A DNA stretch of 64,000 nt from Cokeromyces recurvatus (lineage: Eukaryota; Mucoromycota; Mucoromycetes; Mucorales; Mucoraceae). The DNA lies in NCBI RefSeq assembly GCF_025118155.1, contig NW_026251405.1, forward strand, positions 372,001-436,000, given 5' to 3'. A program made the position numbers and the translations under genes. Under the pieces are notes generated by a model that was given only the letters and a program-made list of their open reading frames with translations, was not told the origin of the DNA and did not search any database. This document shows positions 1 to 12,094 of this stretch, one piece after another (position 1 is the first letter of the stretch; each line of letters opens with the position of its first letter).

Positions 1-2059
1 GCATGGCTCCATTTATTTATGGTCAATTGAGAAATTTATGGCACGTCTTCGATATCTGGAGGGCGCTTACTATTACGCCTCCGATTACAAGAAATATCTC
101 AGGGGGGACGATTTGTTTTATGAATCTACAAAATTGAATGATAATTATTATAGCCTTGTAGGGTTAGCTAAAGTTCCACTTCAAAATTTGACAACTCAAG
201 TTCCAGTAGAGAGTAAACTATCTGTTCACTGTCACGATACAGGAAAGCTAATGGGTTATATACATGTTTTAATTGCTCCTATTGCAAGATCAGTTCGACA
301 TCCTTATCGTAGTCACAGTAACAGTACATTAGCATCTTCCTCAAAGGTGAAAGAAGATACTTCCTCTACTAAAGATGAGCCAGTTGTCTTTTTCGATGAT
401 GAGGATCCTCGCAACTTATTACATGTAGGGCAACAACTTGTCTTTGAAATTGCAATGATCAAGTTGACTGACTTTGATTCCGACATGTTCTCACAATTGC
501 ATGCTCAATTTAGATTATCCACATTTGGTAGTCATCTAGATGGTGTCTTTGCGACAGAGGTGGCCAACTGCGACCTATTGACTAACAAACAAAGTATTAT
601 CTTTAATTATCACCAAACGTTATCAATGGCTATTACAGAAGAAGTTTTAAATATAATTAAGACTAAAGAGATTGTTTTCGAAGTATATGGCAAACCTTGT
701 AGAAAATATCTGGAGGCCTTATCCACACATAGAGATGATGTGAATAAGACTATAATAACGCCTAATTTATCGAGTAAAAAATCTGAAGATGTGATTGCAC
801 ATATTCAAATATGCGAACTTGCATCTGATGGAGATTACAAGCCTGTGCCTGTTGAAACAGTTAATTATTACTCTAGTAGTAGTAGTAGTAGTACGACATC
901 TGATACAGTTATTTTAGGACAATACGATACATTTTCATTACAACAAGGTCATCAACGTCGTATCATCATTTCCCTCCAGAGTTCTGCATCCTTTGATAAG
1001 ATAATCGATATGCGAATTGGACATGTTCGATTGCTTGATAGTAATAAACATCGTATCTTGAATGAAAATGCAACAGATGATGTCATTATCTTGAACATGA
1101 TTTCAACGACACGAGGTACAGATGGCAGTTGTATAGCACAGGCCTCTTGGGATAGCTCACTCCATGATACAAAATTTTTAAATGCTGTGACAACACCTAA
1201 TCATAAAGTTGGACTCACTTTGACTTGGTTTGTAAGACAAAAGAGCCTATTAAACGGTAGTGAAGTAGATACGACGATTCGATTTGAAAGAGACATCTTT
1301 GTTCATATCAAAGATCAAACTAAAGCAACTCTATTAAAAAAGAAAATCAATATGGTTACTCAACAACAAAATAAACGATTATCTGGAGGAAATAATAATA
1401 ATAATAGTATCTTTCATTTTTTTTCAGCATTCAAATCATCGCCTGTGATGAAAAGCCAAGTTATGAGTCTATATACGATTGAATATCAGCCTGAATTGAT
1501 AGGTGATTTACATGGCCTGTTGGCAGATTCAAGTCAGTTGCTGATGGAATATGAGCAAGCAAGACAAAAGATGATTCAAAGAGAAGAAAGAGATGTTGTG
1601 AGATATAAAGTATTTTTGATGCAACAATTAGAGCGACTCTGTGGAAGTGTGAGAGATGAAGAAAAGAAGGGATCATTGGAGACTGTATTGAAGTTGTGGA
1701 AAAGTCAAGATAGATCGATAGTTAGTAATAAGAATGATATTATGAGATCTCCTGTCGTTGTTCGTCGTTGGATACCTAAAGTACAACAAATTCTAATCCC
1801 CATGATGATGACAGATAATAATAAGCAAAAGTCCTTCAAACGAGGCTTTCTTATGCATAAAAGTGATCATGATACATGGGATAAATATTGGTGTTTATTA
1901 ATAGGGTAAGAAAAGGGACATACTAATAATTACATATAAGCATTTATTTATTTATTTATTCTTTAGATGTTTCATGTTTTTGTATACTGATCAATCCGAG
2001 ACTAATGAAATTGATATTCTCCACATTAGAAAAGTATATAAAGATGAGAATTTGATGGT

Positions 2060-2100
<41 letters not shown>

Positions 2101-2231
2101 TTGGTACTAAGCTAATTTTATAGAATTCTAAGACTACCTTTATTATTGATACCCTCTATGATTCACATACCTTTCAAGTACCCAATAATACAAATATGAC
2201 TGAATGGCTTACGTTTATGAATTCCTTTTAA
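1..2231 (+). CDS. Kinesin-3 (KIF1/Unc-104-like) motor, C-terminal part, 5' truncated
   Basis: The frame is already open at the left edge (codons from base 2), so the motor domain lies outside the window. Exons: 2-1905, 1967-2057 and 2124-2231 (stop 2229-2231). The first part matches the kinesin-3 stalk: a WSxxKF segment, then a DDLFYE...VGLAKVPLQNL stretch like the conserved region after the FHA and coiled-coil parts of KIF1. A long DUF3694-like region follows. The last about 70 residues look like a pleckstrin-homology domain, starting at FKRGFLMHK and ending with a C-terminal helix around MTEWLTFMNSF. In KIF1/Unc-104 this PH domain binds phosphoinositides on cargo vesicles; vesicle or endosome transport along microtubules is inferred from the family. 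Intron 2 holds a T run of about 40 bases. A non-kinesin PH protein is less likely because of the ordered stalk motifs. Confidence 0.72.
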
Positions 2232-2421
2232 CTTTATGTATTATGCTTTATGTCATTGTATGAAATACTATATGATTTGTGTAAAATAAGAATATACAAT
2301 TTGTAATTTTATTCTTAAATAATTAAACCTTTTAAAGACATTTTTATATACATTTTTATGGGAGTAGGAGGAGGGGAGGGAAGGGAGGGGATAATTAATG
2401 AATATAGTTTATATTTTTTTT

Positions 2422-4512
2422 TTAAACAAGCATTTTAGACATGTATGGACCTATATATTAATATGTATATTTAGTATCTTTTTTTCTTTCTTTCTTTCTT
2501 TCTTTAATTCAATCTTACCATCCAAATGATATCCAAGCTTAGCATAATAATGTCTTACACCAACACCAGAAATAACGCTCAATTTAACACTGCCATGTTC
2601 TTCTCTAGCAATACGTTCAGCTTCTTCCATTAATAAAGTACCAAAACCTTGATGTTGGAATTTAGTAGGGTCACGATCATGCATGGGTACTACTGAACCA
2701 TAAACATGCAATTCTCTCACAATAGAAGTAGGGCCAGCTGAAGTGAGTTCAGGACGGAATGTTTGAGGAGAGCACTTTCTCAAACGCAATAAACCAACAA
2801 GAATGTCTTGCTGAGGGTCCTCATAAGATAAGAAAGTTTCCCAACCACCATTAGCCACATAATCACGACGAATTAATTCAATTTGATCAGGTTTAATCTT
2901 TTGATGAATTTCAGTAATGCCTACTTCTCTTGTACGAACATCGCGACATTCAGTACCTAAATCCTTCATACGGTTTAAAGCAAGTTCACGCAAATTACCA
3001 TGTTCGACACCAGAAGTAACAAGTGGCATAGGGATATCACGCTGTACACGATAGATACGAGTCCATGGAGGCACCATAGCTAGGATACGGGCAATAAGAT
3101 CAACCAACGTATTAGGTGTATAATTTTGATAGCGCTTTGTACGCCAAAGTTCATAAAGACCTGTGCCACGAATAACTAAGGTAGGGTAGATCTTTAAGCC
3201 ATCAGATCTAAAGGCAGGGTTTTCAAAGTATTCTTTAAACTGTTCAATATCTCTTTCAATACCGACATTAGGTAAATCAGGCATCATATGTGAAACAACC
3301 TTAAATCCTGCATCCTTTGCCATTTGGAAACATTCTGTTACCGCCTTTACTGTATGGCCACGATTTGTATCTCTTGCAACATCTTCATAAACACTCTGCA
3401 CACCTACTTCCAAACGAGTACAACCATATCGAAGCATTTGACTTAAATGGGGCTTTAAACAATAATCAGGGCGAGTTTCAATTGTAATACCTATACATTT
3501 TGTTTGACTTTGTTGTGAATATCTAAAGGAAGGGGGAGGGGGGGAAGAAGATAATAAGTATAAATAATTAACCAACCTATTCAGTACTTCTATATTACCT
3601 GACAGCTTCATCAAGATCATTACTAGAATGACCAGAAAGGGCATCATGCAGATTTTGAATGAACCAATTTCTATAATCTTCGGGTAATGACATGAATGTA
3701 CCGCCCATAACAATATATTCTACCTTATCTACACTATGACCTAAGCTTCTGAGTTGATCTACACGTCCACGAGCTTGTTCATAAGGATCATAACGTGCGC
3801 GAATAGCACGCATAGATGTAGGTTCATAACCTGTATATGACTGTGTTGAGTATTCAAAATCAGAATCCGGACCACCAGGACAATAGCTATATATGTATAT
3901 CATGTAATTAAATATCTGATTTTATAAACTATTGAACTGCCAACTTACACACAAATATTTCCTGTCATTGCAATGTGAGGACAACGGTGAGGTTTACACA
4001 TCACTGCTACAACTGCAATCTATTTATACTACCATTAATATCGCTCTTTTTTTTTTTGTTTTTTGTTTTTTGCCTTAGGATATATTCAAATCAACTTACA
4101 CCTGAAGCAGTACGAATTGGCTTGGCCTTTAATTTAGGAAGTAAAGCTGCTTTATGCTGTTCAGGGATAGCAGCAATGATTTCAACAAGCTTTGGTTGAT
4201 GTTTTAATTTATTTTTACGAGCCATTCTGTTTTTTAATCCATTCAAATTAACATCCTTTCCTGCTTCAACAGCTGCAACAAGTTCAGCTACAATTTCTGA
4301 ACAAGTACGAACCATAAGCTCGGCCTACATGTTAATTATTTATTATATTAGTCATCTACATGAAATAGATCACATATTTGTTGTTTTAAACATTACCTGA
4401 CTAGGTCCTCCTATAAAATTTAATTAACAAAATATGAACAATAGTCAGAAAAAAATAGTTTTTTCTTTTTTTTTTTTAATTATAACTTACCCTTCTTATT
4501 TTTACTAGACAT
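2422..4512 (-). CDS. ELP3: Elongator catalytic subunit Elp3 (tRNA U34 modification)
   Basis: Seven exons join in phase to 550 aa (yeast Elp3 is 557): 4491-4512, 4397-4410 (a 14-nt microexon), 4100-4324, 3949-4019, 3599-3886, 2519-3522 and 2422-2450. The radical-SAM cysteines C100, C110 and C113 lie in the GNICVYC block. Next come the conserved [20 protein letters not shown] region and [14 protein letters not shown]. The C-terminal GNAT fold has the acetyl-CoA signature QHQGFGTLL and ends [17 protein letters not shown]. The last exon supplies PYMSK; reading on without splicing would give a lysine-rich nonsense tail. Elp3 is the catalytic subunit of Elongator, which makes carboxymethyl-type modifications at wobble uridine of cytosolic tRNAs. 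The call is close to certain; the 5' microexon rests on phase and the usual MSSKxKKG start. Confidence 0.96.
4397..4410 (-). other. ELP3: 14-nt microexon of ELP3
   Basis: The 14-nt exon is flanked on the minus strand by a TATAG acceptor and a GTAATG donor. With the 22-nt first exon it gives exactly 12 codons and leads in phase into the 75-codon third exon. No longer exon is possible between the neighbouring introns. Confidence 0.75.
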
Positions 4513-5578
4513 GATGATCTATCAAATATTATTGCAAGTGGAGAAATCAGTCAAGAAAAAAAAAAAGAAGATTTTTTAAAAAAAAAAAAAATAAAAAAAA
4601 AAATAAACGGTGACTGTCTTTAGTGCATACTTCAAATTAATTTTTACGTAGTATCTTTTATTACACTTGGAAGATATTGAGAAGTATACAGTATACACAT
4701 TGATATTAATTCAATTAATATTGAATTTCATTACATATACAAGGTATATATAGATAGTTTTTATAAAAAAAACCTGATAACTAGTTTTTTATATGAAGAA
4801 AAGCTTATTTAAGCTGATATGTATTTATGTAATAATTGTTTTTTTCTAAGGGAAAAGTAACCATCCTTTCTAAAGAAAACTAAGTCATTATATAACTGAT
4901 TGAACAAGATAAATGTATAAAACAAGAATCGTATTTTATTCTTTTTTTTTGTACCTATTTGTCTTATAATTATTTTATTAGATTAACATGTATGTTTACC
5001 TCTATTAACAGCATTTTTTTTATTACTCTGGTATCTTTTCTTATCTTTATAGTAATAATAAAAGCAGTTATTATATAATGAGAATATATATAATACTTTT
5101 TATTTCCTATTAGCAGCCTTTTTAGTAGTATATATTGATTTAGAATTTTTTTTAAAAAAAAAGTTATATTTTTATTAATATAAAAAACAGGGGCAAAGTC
5201 TTGTTAGTTATAGTAGCATTATATTATATTGTATTTTTTTTTAAGCTATAAGGATTACCTACATAACTATAATACTTTCTTTCTATCAAATATGATAATA
5301 AACTAGAGTAAAGAGTATAAATGTAGTTTCTTTTATTTATACATACATATATATATATATGAGGGATTGATAGTTTGGGCTGGTAGTATCCCTTACATAT
5401 AGAATAGTTCTATTTGTTTCGATCTTCACGGTGCTATACTTTCAGATATAAACAACGAATCATGCCAGGTATGTTAGGACACAATTCTGCTAAGTGGAAG
5501 CGATTATGAACACCTCACCCCAGCCAGACCTGGAATCAAATTACCTTTTTTTTTCTTTTGTACATACGAAAAAAAATA

Positions 5579-5847
5579 TATACAAGCTTATTTTTATTTG
5601 TTTATGGATAATATAGAATTATTCATTTATAATTGATAATAGTAAAAAAGAGGATAATGAACCAATTAGCCAGTAGCTTCATTATGTAATAAAAGGCTAC
5701 TATTTCCAGAAGCAACCCATCGTAGGGGTTGATTACACTATATGCTTCCTTTCACAATCTTATTTAAAGAGAGACGTGAAAAGTCCAAATGAAATGTACT
5801 CTCAGAGATCGAATATTTACAGTGACTAGTATCTTCAGAACTTCGCT
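5579..5847 (+). repeat. Dispersed repeat, copy A of an inverted pair
   Basis: About 269 bases are nearly identical to the reverse complement of 18732-18999, with only a handful of substitutions by eye. The similarity starts abruptly at a TATACAAGC and ends at CTTCAGAACTTC. Flanking sequences on both sides are unrelated. No transposase frame or clear terminal repeat is visible, so the element class is unknown; a non-autonomous transposon fragment or a segmental copy are the options. Confidence 0.85.
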
Positions 5848-6036
5848 TTAATAAAGAAGAAGGACAAAAACAAAAAGGAAGGTGTGAAAGGAAAATAACA
5901 TACTTCTATAATAATAGGTCATTATTATTCTTCGAACTAATTACAATAGTCGTTTTATTTAAAGGTGAACAAAATGCTGATAAATCTCACCAAAAGATGC
6001 TAGAAAGCTTATGAAAAGTCTATAGAAGCTTGTTCC

Positions 6037-6077
6037 AAAAAAAAAAAAAAAAAAAAAATAAATAAATAAATAAATAA

Positions 6078-6108
<31 letters not shown>

Positions 6109-6124
6109 TAAAAATAAAAATAAA

Positions 6125-6155
<31 letters not shown>

Positions 6156-6172
6156 TAAAAAATAAAATAAAG
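6037..6172 (+). repeat. Poly-A and (TAAAA)n minisatellite
   Basis: An A run of about 22 bases is followed by TAAA units and then about twenty TAAAA units, with occasional TAAA variants, up to base 6172. Confidence 0.9.
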
Positions 6173-6909
6173 AGTCAACAGTGGTCTATCAAGCTTTATT
6201 ACTGTTGAATATAGAAGTTATAGAGAATTTGATTAATGACAATTCTCAGCTCTTTATTGGAGTTATTATACGAGAATTGATTAAACAAATTTAGGTTTTT
6301 TCTCTATTAAAGTTGTAACCTATTTTCTATTTGAAGAACACTATACTGTTCACTGTAAAAGGTAAAAAGAAAAAGCTTGCCTCTGAAGCTGAAGTAAAGA
6401 CTTCCATAGACAACTTGTAGATAAATTTCAAGTATTTTATGTATTGAAAGAATACAGAACTTGATTACCTAAAAAAAAAGGGGGTGTTTTTATTGATAAG
6501 GCTAGGTTCGATATAAATATGAGGAACAACCAATAGGCAAGAACAGGAAGTAGAACTCCTGCTAGAGTAAAGATTTCAGAAACTAGTGTAGTCTTTCATT
6601 CAATTATTAATGTCAGTTACTTGTCTAACGTTCTTGAAAAAAAAAAAATCTCAAATTGAGTGTTGAATGATTGTATAAGGCACATATTTTTTTCTTTTAT
6701 TATATTAAATATTTTGTATTTACTATGTGTGATTTTTATAATACGTATAAACAGCAATTAAACTAAATCTTTCATTCATAAAAAATAAAGATTAATAGCA
6801 ACTGCTTGAATACATAGTACTAGAATATACTGTACTGTCCTAGTCGGTCGATAAGTAAAAAAGTATCATTAATCTATCTAATAAAAAACATAACATAAAA
6901 TACGTGTAT

Positions 6910-6920
<11 letters not shown>

Positions 6921-6980
<60 letters not shown>
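6921..6980 (+). repeat. (ATT)n microsatellite
   Basis: Twenty uninterrupted TTA/ATT triplets directly follow a T run. Confidence 0.95.
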
Positions 6981-6981
<1 letters not shown>

Positions 6982-7100
6982 ATATTAAAGATGCAAATGG
7001 TAGTCACTCGTGTAACATTTCATTATAGAATGATATAAAAGGCACGAATGTTTAATTTCCTTCTTTTTTTCTTTTTTTTTCCCTTTTTTTTTTTTTTCAG

Positions 7101-7186
7101 AAATGTGGGGAGCCTGTTTTATGCCGGGCTATGAATAGCACTGAAAATCGCCCCGTCTGTATAGTGCCTCCCATGGCTGATGGAAG
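7101..7186 (+). pseudogene. Exon-like island of unknown origin
   Basis: An unusually GC-rich 86-nt stretch sits in very AT-rich DNA. It has a strong polypyrimidine-CAG acceptor before it and a GTAACA donor after it. The open frame from 7101 reads K-C-G-E-P-V-L-C-R then NRPVCIVPPMADG, with three cysteines. A possible following exon at 7319-7358 keeps phase and ends at TGA. No start exon was found and the protein is not recognised. It could be a relic of a lost gene or a small unannotated gene. Confidence 0.25.
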
Positions 7187-8792
7187 GTAACACAGACTCA
7201 TAGAATGTTTATTGATAATAAGAGTAGTAGATAACTACAAACAATATGGGTTCATCATACACAAAAGTATTAGACATCTGAAGATTGTTTCATAAAATAG
7301 TCCTTCTTATTACAATAGAACATTCAAGAGGTTAAAACGATATTTGCATTATGAATGATACTTTCATTTATAACAAAAGACATTTAGTATCTGCTTATTA
7401 TCATTGTAATTAAAACCACTAAATATGCTCAAAGTTGATATTTCACATATAAACGGCATCCTTGTTCTTTATCATTAGAAAATGATATTTTTGGGCTGAT
7501 TTATAATGATATGTTTCTTGGTTAAATAATTCAGGATACAATTCTTATAAAGATTTGTACCATACCATATATACTGTTTTATCCCAGTTATTATACTATA
7601 TTTAAAACGAACTATATTGTTAATATGTTCGAGTGATCTAACTCTCATGCCTAGATATATTATTTAGGTATAGGCACTAATGATTATTTGTAGCTTCCTT
7701 TAAATAATATCAAGAAAAGTAACATCACTAACTATGAAATTATTCTCAAATCAAGATAAGATAAATAAGAACAATAACTATAGGGGCAGTGTTTAACTAG
7801 GTCAAGCTATAATTAAGCTTCTTTAATTAACAAACAAGGTTAAGAGATTTATGTATTTCTTTTATGAAGAGCTAAGCTTTAATTTGAACTATTTTTTATT
7901 TACTACCACAGTAATCAAGCAAAATATGCTTGAAAGTATTTAAATACTTTTTATCAAATACTAAATAAATAGCTTTTAACTATCTTATTGAGTACTTAGT
8001 ATCTATGATTTTTTCTATATTTTTATTACGCCTTTATTTTCATTGTTGAGAATACATCAACAATGATATTATTTATAATAATCAAATGAGTTCCATTATA
8101 TGCCTATTATCTTTAGAAAGATCTGGCCAAGATTTTAAAAGTTAATTCTTGATAAAAGGAAAAAAAAAAAAAAGTGAGAAGGCTCGTTTCACCTAATACT
8201 CAAGGAATTAGAGGAACTTTAAAGGTAGTTTAATTGTTTGACAGAGACATACAGAATACTCACATGCATAATTTACTTCAGAGCAAAATAAAGCAATATA
8301 CACGAATACGTAAGACTTACGATATCAATAAATATGAGAACATTTTATTCGTTTTACAACTTGTCACTAGAACTTTTTTCATTCCACATCTTTATCTGAA
8401 TAAGCGGTTATTAGAGGATTTTTTAAATTAATGGTGGATCCATGGTCTGATATTGGGCAATTGCAATGAAGCAATATTATATTCAAGTATAAAAATAAAG
8501 GCCATAATGTTATACTCCAGAAAAATTAAGGGAATACAGGTTAGAATCACTTAAAGTCTGTTAGCGACAATGAAGTTCGTACAGTAAATATATTACATAT
8601 TTTTACTAAACGAACAAATTTTCTTAACAGATTATACCAATGTAGAATACTCTCAGAGAGACACATTCGATAATTTTATCAAATGTACCTGTATAGCTTC
8701 GAAGCATACTTAATAAATACAAATATTAACGGAAAAAAAAAAAAAGATCAGCAATTTAGATCAATGACTTAAAATCAACTGTAGAGGATGAC

Positions 8793-8951
8793 ACAACTGT
8801 TAACACTACTAAGTCAGCAACAAAATATCAACAGCTGTCCACTTTTTTTAGGTTATAAATATGCTCCTTATTGTAAATGAGTCTTGAGGAGCCCTTGAGA
8901 GGAAGTTACTTAGTAATGGACAATGCTTCAATTCATAGACTAAAGCCAATA
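8793..8951 (+). pseudogene. Decayed DDE transposase fragment (Tc1/mariner-like)
   Basis: One frame reads a TKxATKYQQL segment and, after two in-frame stops, LEEPLRGSYLVMDNASIHR. The LVMDNASIHR block is the second catalytic aspartate region typical of DDE-superfamily transposases of the Tc1/mariner type (usually YLVMDNAPIH). No D..E block downstream and no intact N-terminal helix-turn-helix region were found, so only a small relic is present. The stops show it is non-functional. Confidence 0.6.
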
Positions 8952-9409
8952 ATATATATGTGTATATATAAAAAAAATTGAAAGTAAGGGACCCAAAGTA
9001 ATGAATGAAATCCCACCAAGCAATTCTGTTCTTTATTGAAAGGAAAAATGAAATACCATTAACTGAAGACGGTTAAAAATTTGTCATCCAGGATTATTAA
9101 TAAAGTTCTCATTAGTAATCTTTATAGCTTTTGTAGCCGCTCTAACCATCAAATCATAATACATTGCTACTAGAGCTCTATTCTAGTTTTTTTTTTTAAG
9201 AATTAGAATTTTTATTTTTTAACGTTAATTCTATATCTTGAAACCGGCAAGTTACTCTAAACTTAAAATGACAATAAGCTTTAGCAGAATCCATCTCACT
9301 GACTATACAGAATTTATCATAAGTTATTGTTAAAAAAAAAAAGTCTGAATTTTAATTTTTAAAAATGTGAGGAAATCATTATTTATACGTCATGAAATCC
9401 AGTAAATTG

Positions 9410-9446
9410 ATTGGCTCAATTTGTACACCCAGCCACACTATAAATA
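9410..9446 (+). promoter_or_regulatory. TOA2: Core promoter of TFIIA small subunit gene
   Basis: An inverted CCAAT box (ATTGG at 9410-9414) is followed by TATAAATA at 9439-9446, about 40 bases before the start codon at 9485. Spacing and order fit a fungal RNA polymerase II core promoter. Confidence 0.55.
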
Positions 9447-9484
9447 CAGGGAGAGAGTTTTTAACATTCAAGCTTCTTTTAACC

Positions 9485-10078
9485 ATGTCTAGCACTCAAT
9501 TCTATGAGTTATACCGTCGTTCTAGGTAAGTTCAAACTACATTAGAACTAGTATTATATTTGCATTTTTTTTCGTGTTAAAAAATTATAAAGAAATAATA
9601 AATTAAACTGAAAAAAATCCATGTTTTTTTTTATATATATTAATTAATTTACATAATTATTAGCATCGGTATGGCTTTAACCGATTCTTTGGATGAATTG
9701 ATCCAAAGCGGACATATTAATCCTCAATTGGCTATGCGTGTTTTAATGACTTTTGACAGAAGCATTTCAGAAGCACTTTCACAACTTGTAAGAAATAAAG
9801 CAAACATTAAGGTATTATATGCAATCTTTTTGAAAGTTAATCACTTTTGTGAGAACACGGATTTTTATTATGCTTACATTTATATGATTTTTTAACATGT
9901 ATTTTTTTTTCTTTTTTTTTTTTAAAAAAAAAAGGGACATTTACATACATATCGTTTTTGTGATGAAGTATGGACATTTATTATAGAGAATCCTAATTTT
10001 AAATTTGATCAAGAAACTATTTCTGCTGATAAAGTTAAGATTGTTGCTTGCAATGCTAAAAGACCTGGAGAGCAATAA
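9485..10078 (+). CDS. TOA2: Transcription factor IIA small (gamma) subunit
   Basis: Three exons (9485-9525, 9664-9811, 9935-10078) give 110 aa; human TFIIA-gamma has 109. The N-terminus carries the helical motif [20 protein letters not shown]. The beta-barrel half contains [11 protein letters not shown] and ends [17 protein letters not shown] gamma pairs with the large TFIIA subunit and stabilises TBP on the TATA box in the nucleus. The last acceptor lies in an A-rich stretch (AAAG before GGA); the choice is fixed by phase and by the conserved G-H-L-x-T-Y-R-F-C run. Start chosen at the MSSTQFYE methionine just downstream of TATA. Confidence 0.95.
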
Positions 10079-10224
10079 TCTTAAAAAAAAAAAGAAATAA
10101 GCAACTCTTCATTCTTCAGTTCGTATATATAAATATATAAACATGCATATACAACTTTTTTTTTTTTTGAATAAAAAAGTTGTTTGTAAATACAGTGCTC
10201 ATGATGTTAATTGACAAGTTTTTT

Positions 10225-10260
<36 letters not shown>

Positions 10261-12094
10261 CAGGAATAAATGGCATTTTTTTTTAAGTTTGATAAAAGCC
10301 GAATAATGCTTTTTATAAAAATCTATATAGCAGCTTCAAAAGTCTACTTCGACTTTTTTTTTAGCAACTAATCTTTTCAGCTTTATTATGTTCAAACTGA
10401 ACTAAATGATGCTTAATAAGCTGTTTTATAAAAATAGCCAAAATAACACATCTTTTAATGAGACATTAGAATGGGGAGGGAAGGAATAATTAATTGTCAT
10501 TAGTTAAAATATAGTTCTGATCTTGATACTAATTGTAAGTATATTCAACAACAAAAAAAAAGTATGTTACAGGAGATTCATAAAAAGTATTTTGTCAATT
10601 TAATTGTTAATTGCCTACATGCTATTATAAAAGATGCTATAGATTGTTCAAGTAAAATGCTTAATGGAATTTACTACGAAAAATAGCTATTGCATTAATC
10701 ATAACAACTATTGTCAAAGAAAAGTGTTATAGCAATTAAATGATAAAATAACATCTGAAAAAAGAGTGCAATTAGAGTGAACTAGTGTGATAATAAATCA
10801 AGGACAATTGTCTTGTGTACACAAAGCTGTTTTAGGCTATAGTTTATATAAATATTTATCTTGTAGAAAATAAATTCTAAGCTTATATTAATAAGGAACC
10901 TGAGACCTGTCAAAATTAGGTTTAAAATGCAATATTTGCATTCATTAAATACAATGTGTATATTTTTTAAATCAAAGGTTATGATGTTATCTATTACAAA
11001 TAGCACATGTATTAAATAGAGACATTTTTGTAATTTGATGTCAAAAAAAATTTTTTTATTTAAAACAGTAGAGTATAGATAAAATAAAAACTTACATATT
11101 TACACCTAATAATAATAAATTACGTTAGTTCTTCGTTATATTAAACAATATTACATGTGTTCATCATAGAATCAGTATCAAGTTTTTTACATCAATCATT
11201 CAGGCAATGTAGATAAGGTAAAAATTTTCTTGTAATTCATCATATTATATGAACACATAAAAAGAAGAAGAAATACTTACATATCTATCCATCCATTCAT
11301 CCATTCATCCATCCATTATGTTATAGACATTTTATATGTCATGTCTTCTAACCAAATGGTTAGTTATAACATAATATGTATAAAAGCAATAAATAAAGGT
11401 TAAAATGTCATAAAGAATAATCCATTCCTCTATTTATTGCTTTTTTTTTTCCTCCAATAAAACAGGAATCATTCTCCTCCTTGTTAAATTTAAAAGGCCG
11501 CTAACATTGGCCCTATCTTGGAAAATTGTCAACTCATCGTAGTAATATGACACCTAATTTTACTAGTCTGATGAATAATTATACTACTTTTATTTATAAC
11601 CAGACGTCTATCTTTCTATGCTATGCTAATGAATTGTCTTCAATATTTGGTGGCCTTCATTATATAGACTTTTGATAAATAAACGTTTTCATATATTTAT
11701 CTTGACTGAACTTGTTTTTTGTTGTTGTATGTGTTTAGTCTTTGCTCCATTATTATATTCAAATGACTATCCTAGACCTTTTAGTGTTATCCATACTCTA
11801 ATATAAAAGATACCAGACTTCTGAACCATAACAAATAAGGAGCCGTTAGTAGAATTCGAATGCTGTCTTTCCTTGTAGCAAATCATATTATACTCTTTTT
11901 TTTCGCAACTTGAATTTAAATATTTAATATTTCTAATCCGGCTCGGACAAATAGGTCCATCCATTTTACTGAATAGATGTCGAAACAAAAAAAAAAAAAT
12001 GAAGGGCGAAGGATAGAGTATTGAATATGATAATTAGTTGAGATCCTTCTCTTCTTTTTAAATCATCATCTTTTTATACTTGGTGTAATTAAAT
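10079..12094. other. Spacer between TOA2 and RPL3
   Basis: No gene is supported. It contains T and A runs, a (CCAT)n-rich patch near 11286-11318, and at its right end the promoter and 5' leader of the L3 gene. A minus-strand open frame at 11767-11988 has no family resemblance. Confidence 0.65.

Larger units (their letters stand above)
4513..9484. other. Gene-poor AT-rich spacer
   Basis: No intact gene could be supported here. The stretch holds one arm of an inverted duplication (5579-5847), an A-rich (TAAAA)n tract (about 6037-6172), an (ATT)n array (6921-6980), an isolated exon-like island (7101-7186) and a decayed DDE transposase fragment (8793-8951). An open frame at 8234-8431 has no recognisable domain and is AT-driven. 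The last about 80 bases are the TFIIA small-subunit promoter. Confidence 0.7.

Noticed and set aside
8234..8431. Open frame of 65 codons in the left gene desert
   Set aside because: AT-driven composition rich in I, N, K, L, F; no splice context, no motif. It lies upstream of the transposase relic and might be part of its decayed body, but this could not be shown.
11286..11318. CCAT/ATCC repeat considered as a CRISPR-like or telomeric array
   Set aside because: A simple tetranucleotide microsatellite without unique spacers; no CRISPR arrays are expected or seen in this eukaryotic DNA.
11767..11988. Minus-strand open frame of 73 codons upstream of RPL3
   Set aside because: No recognisable family, no promoter or splice support; left out.
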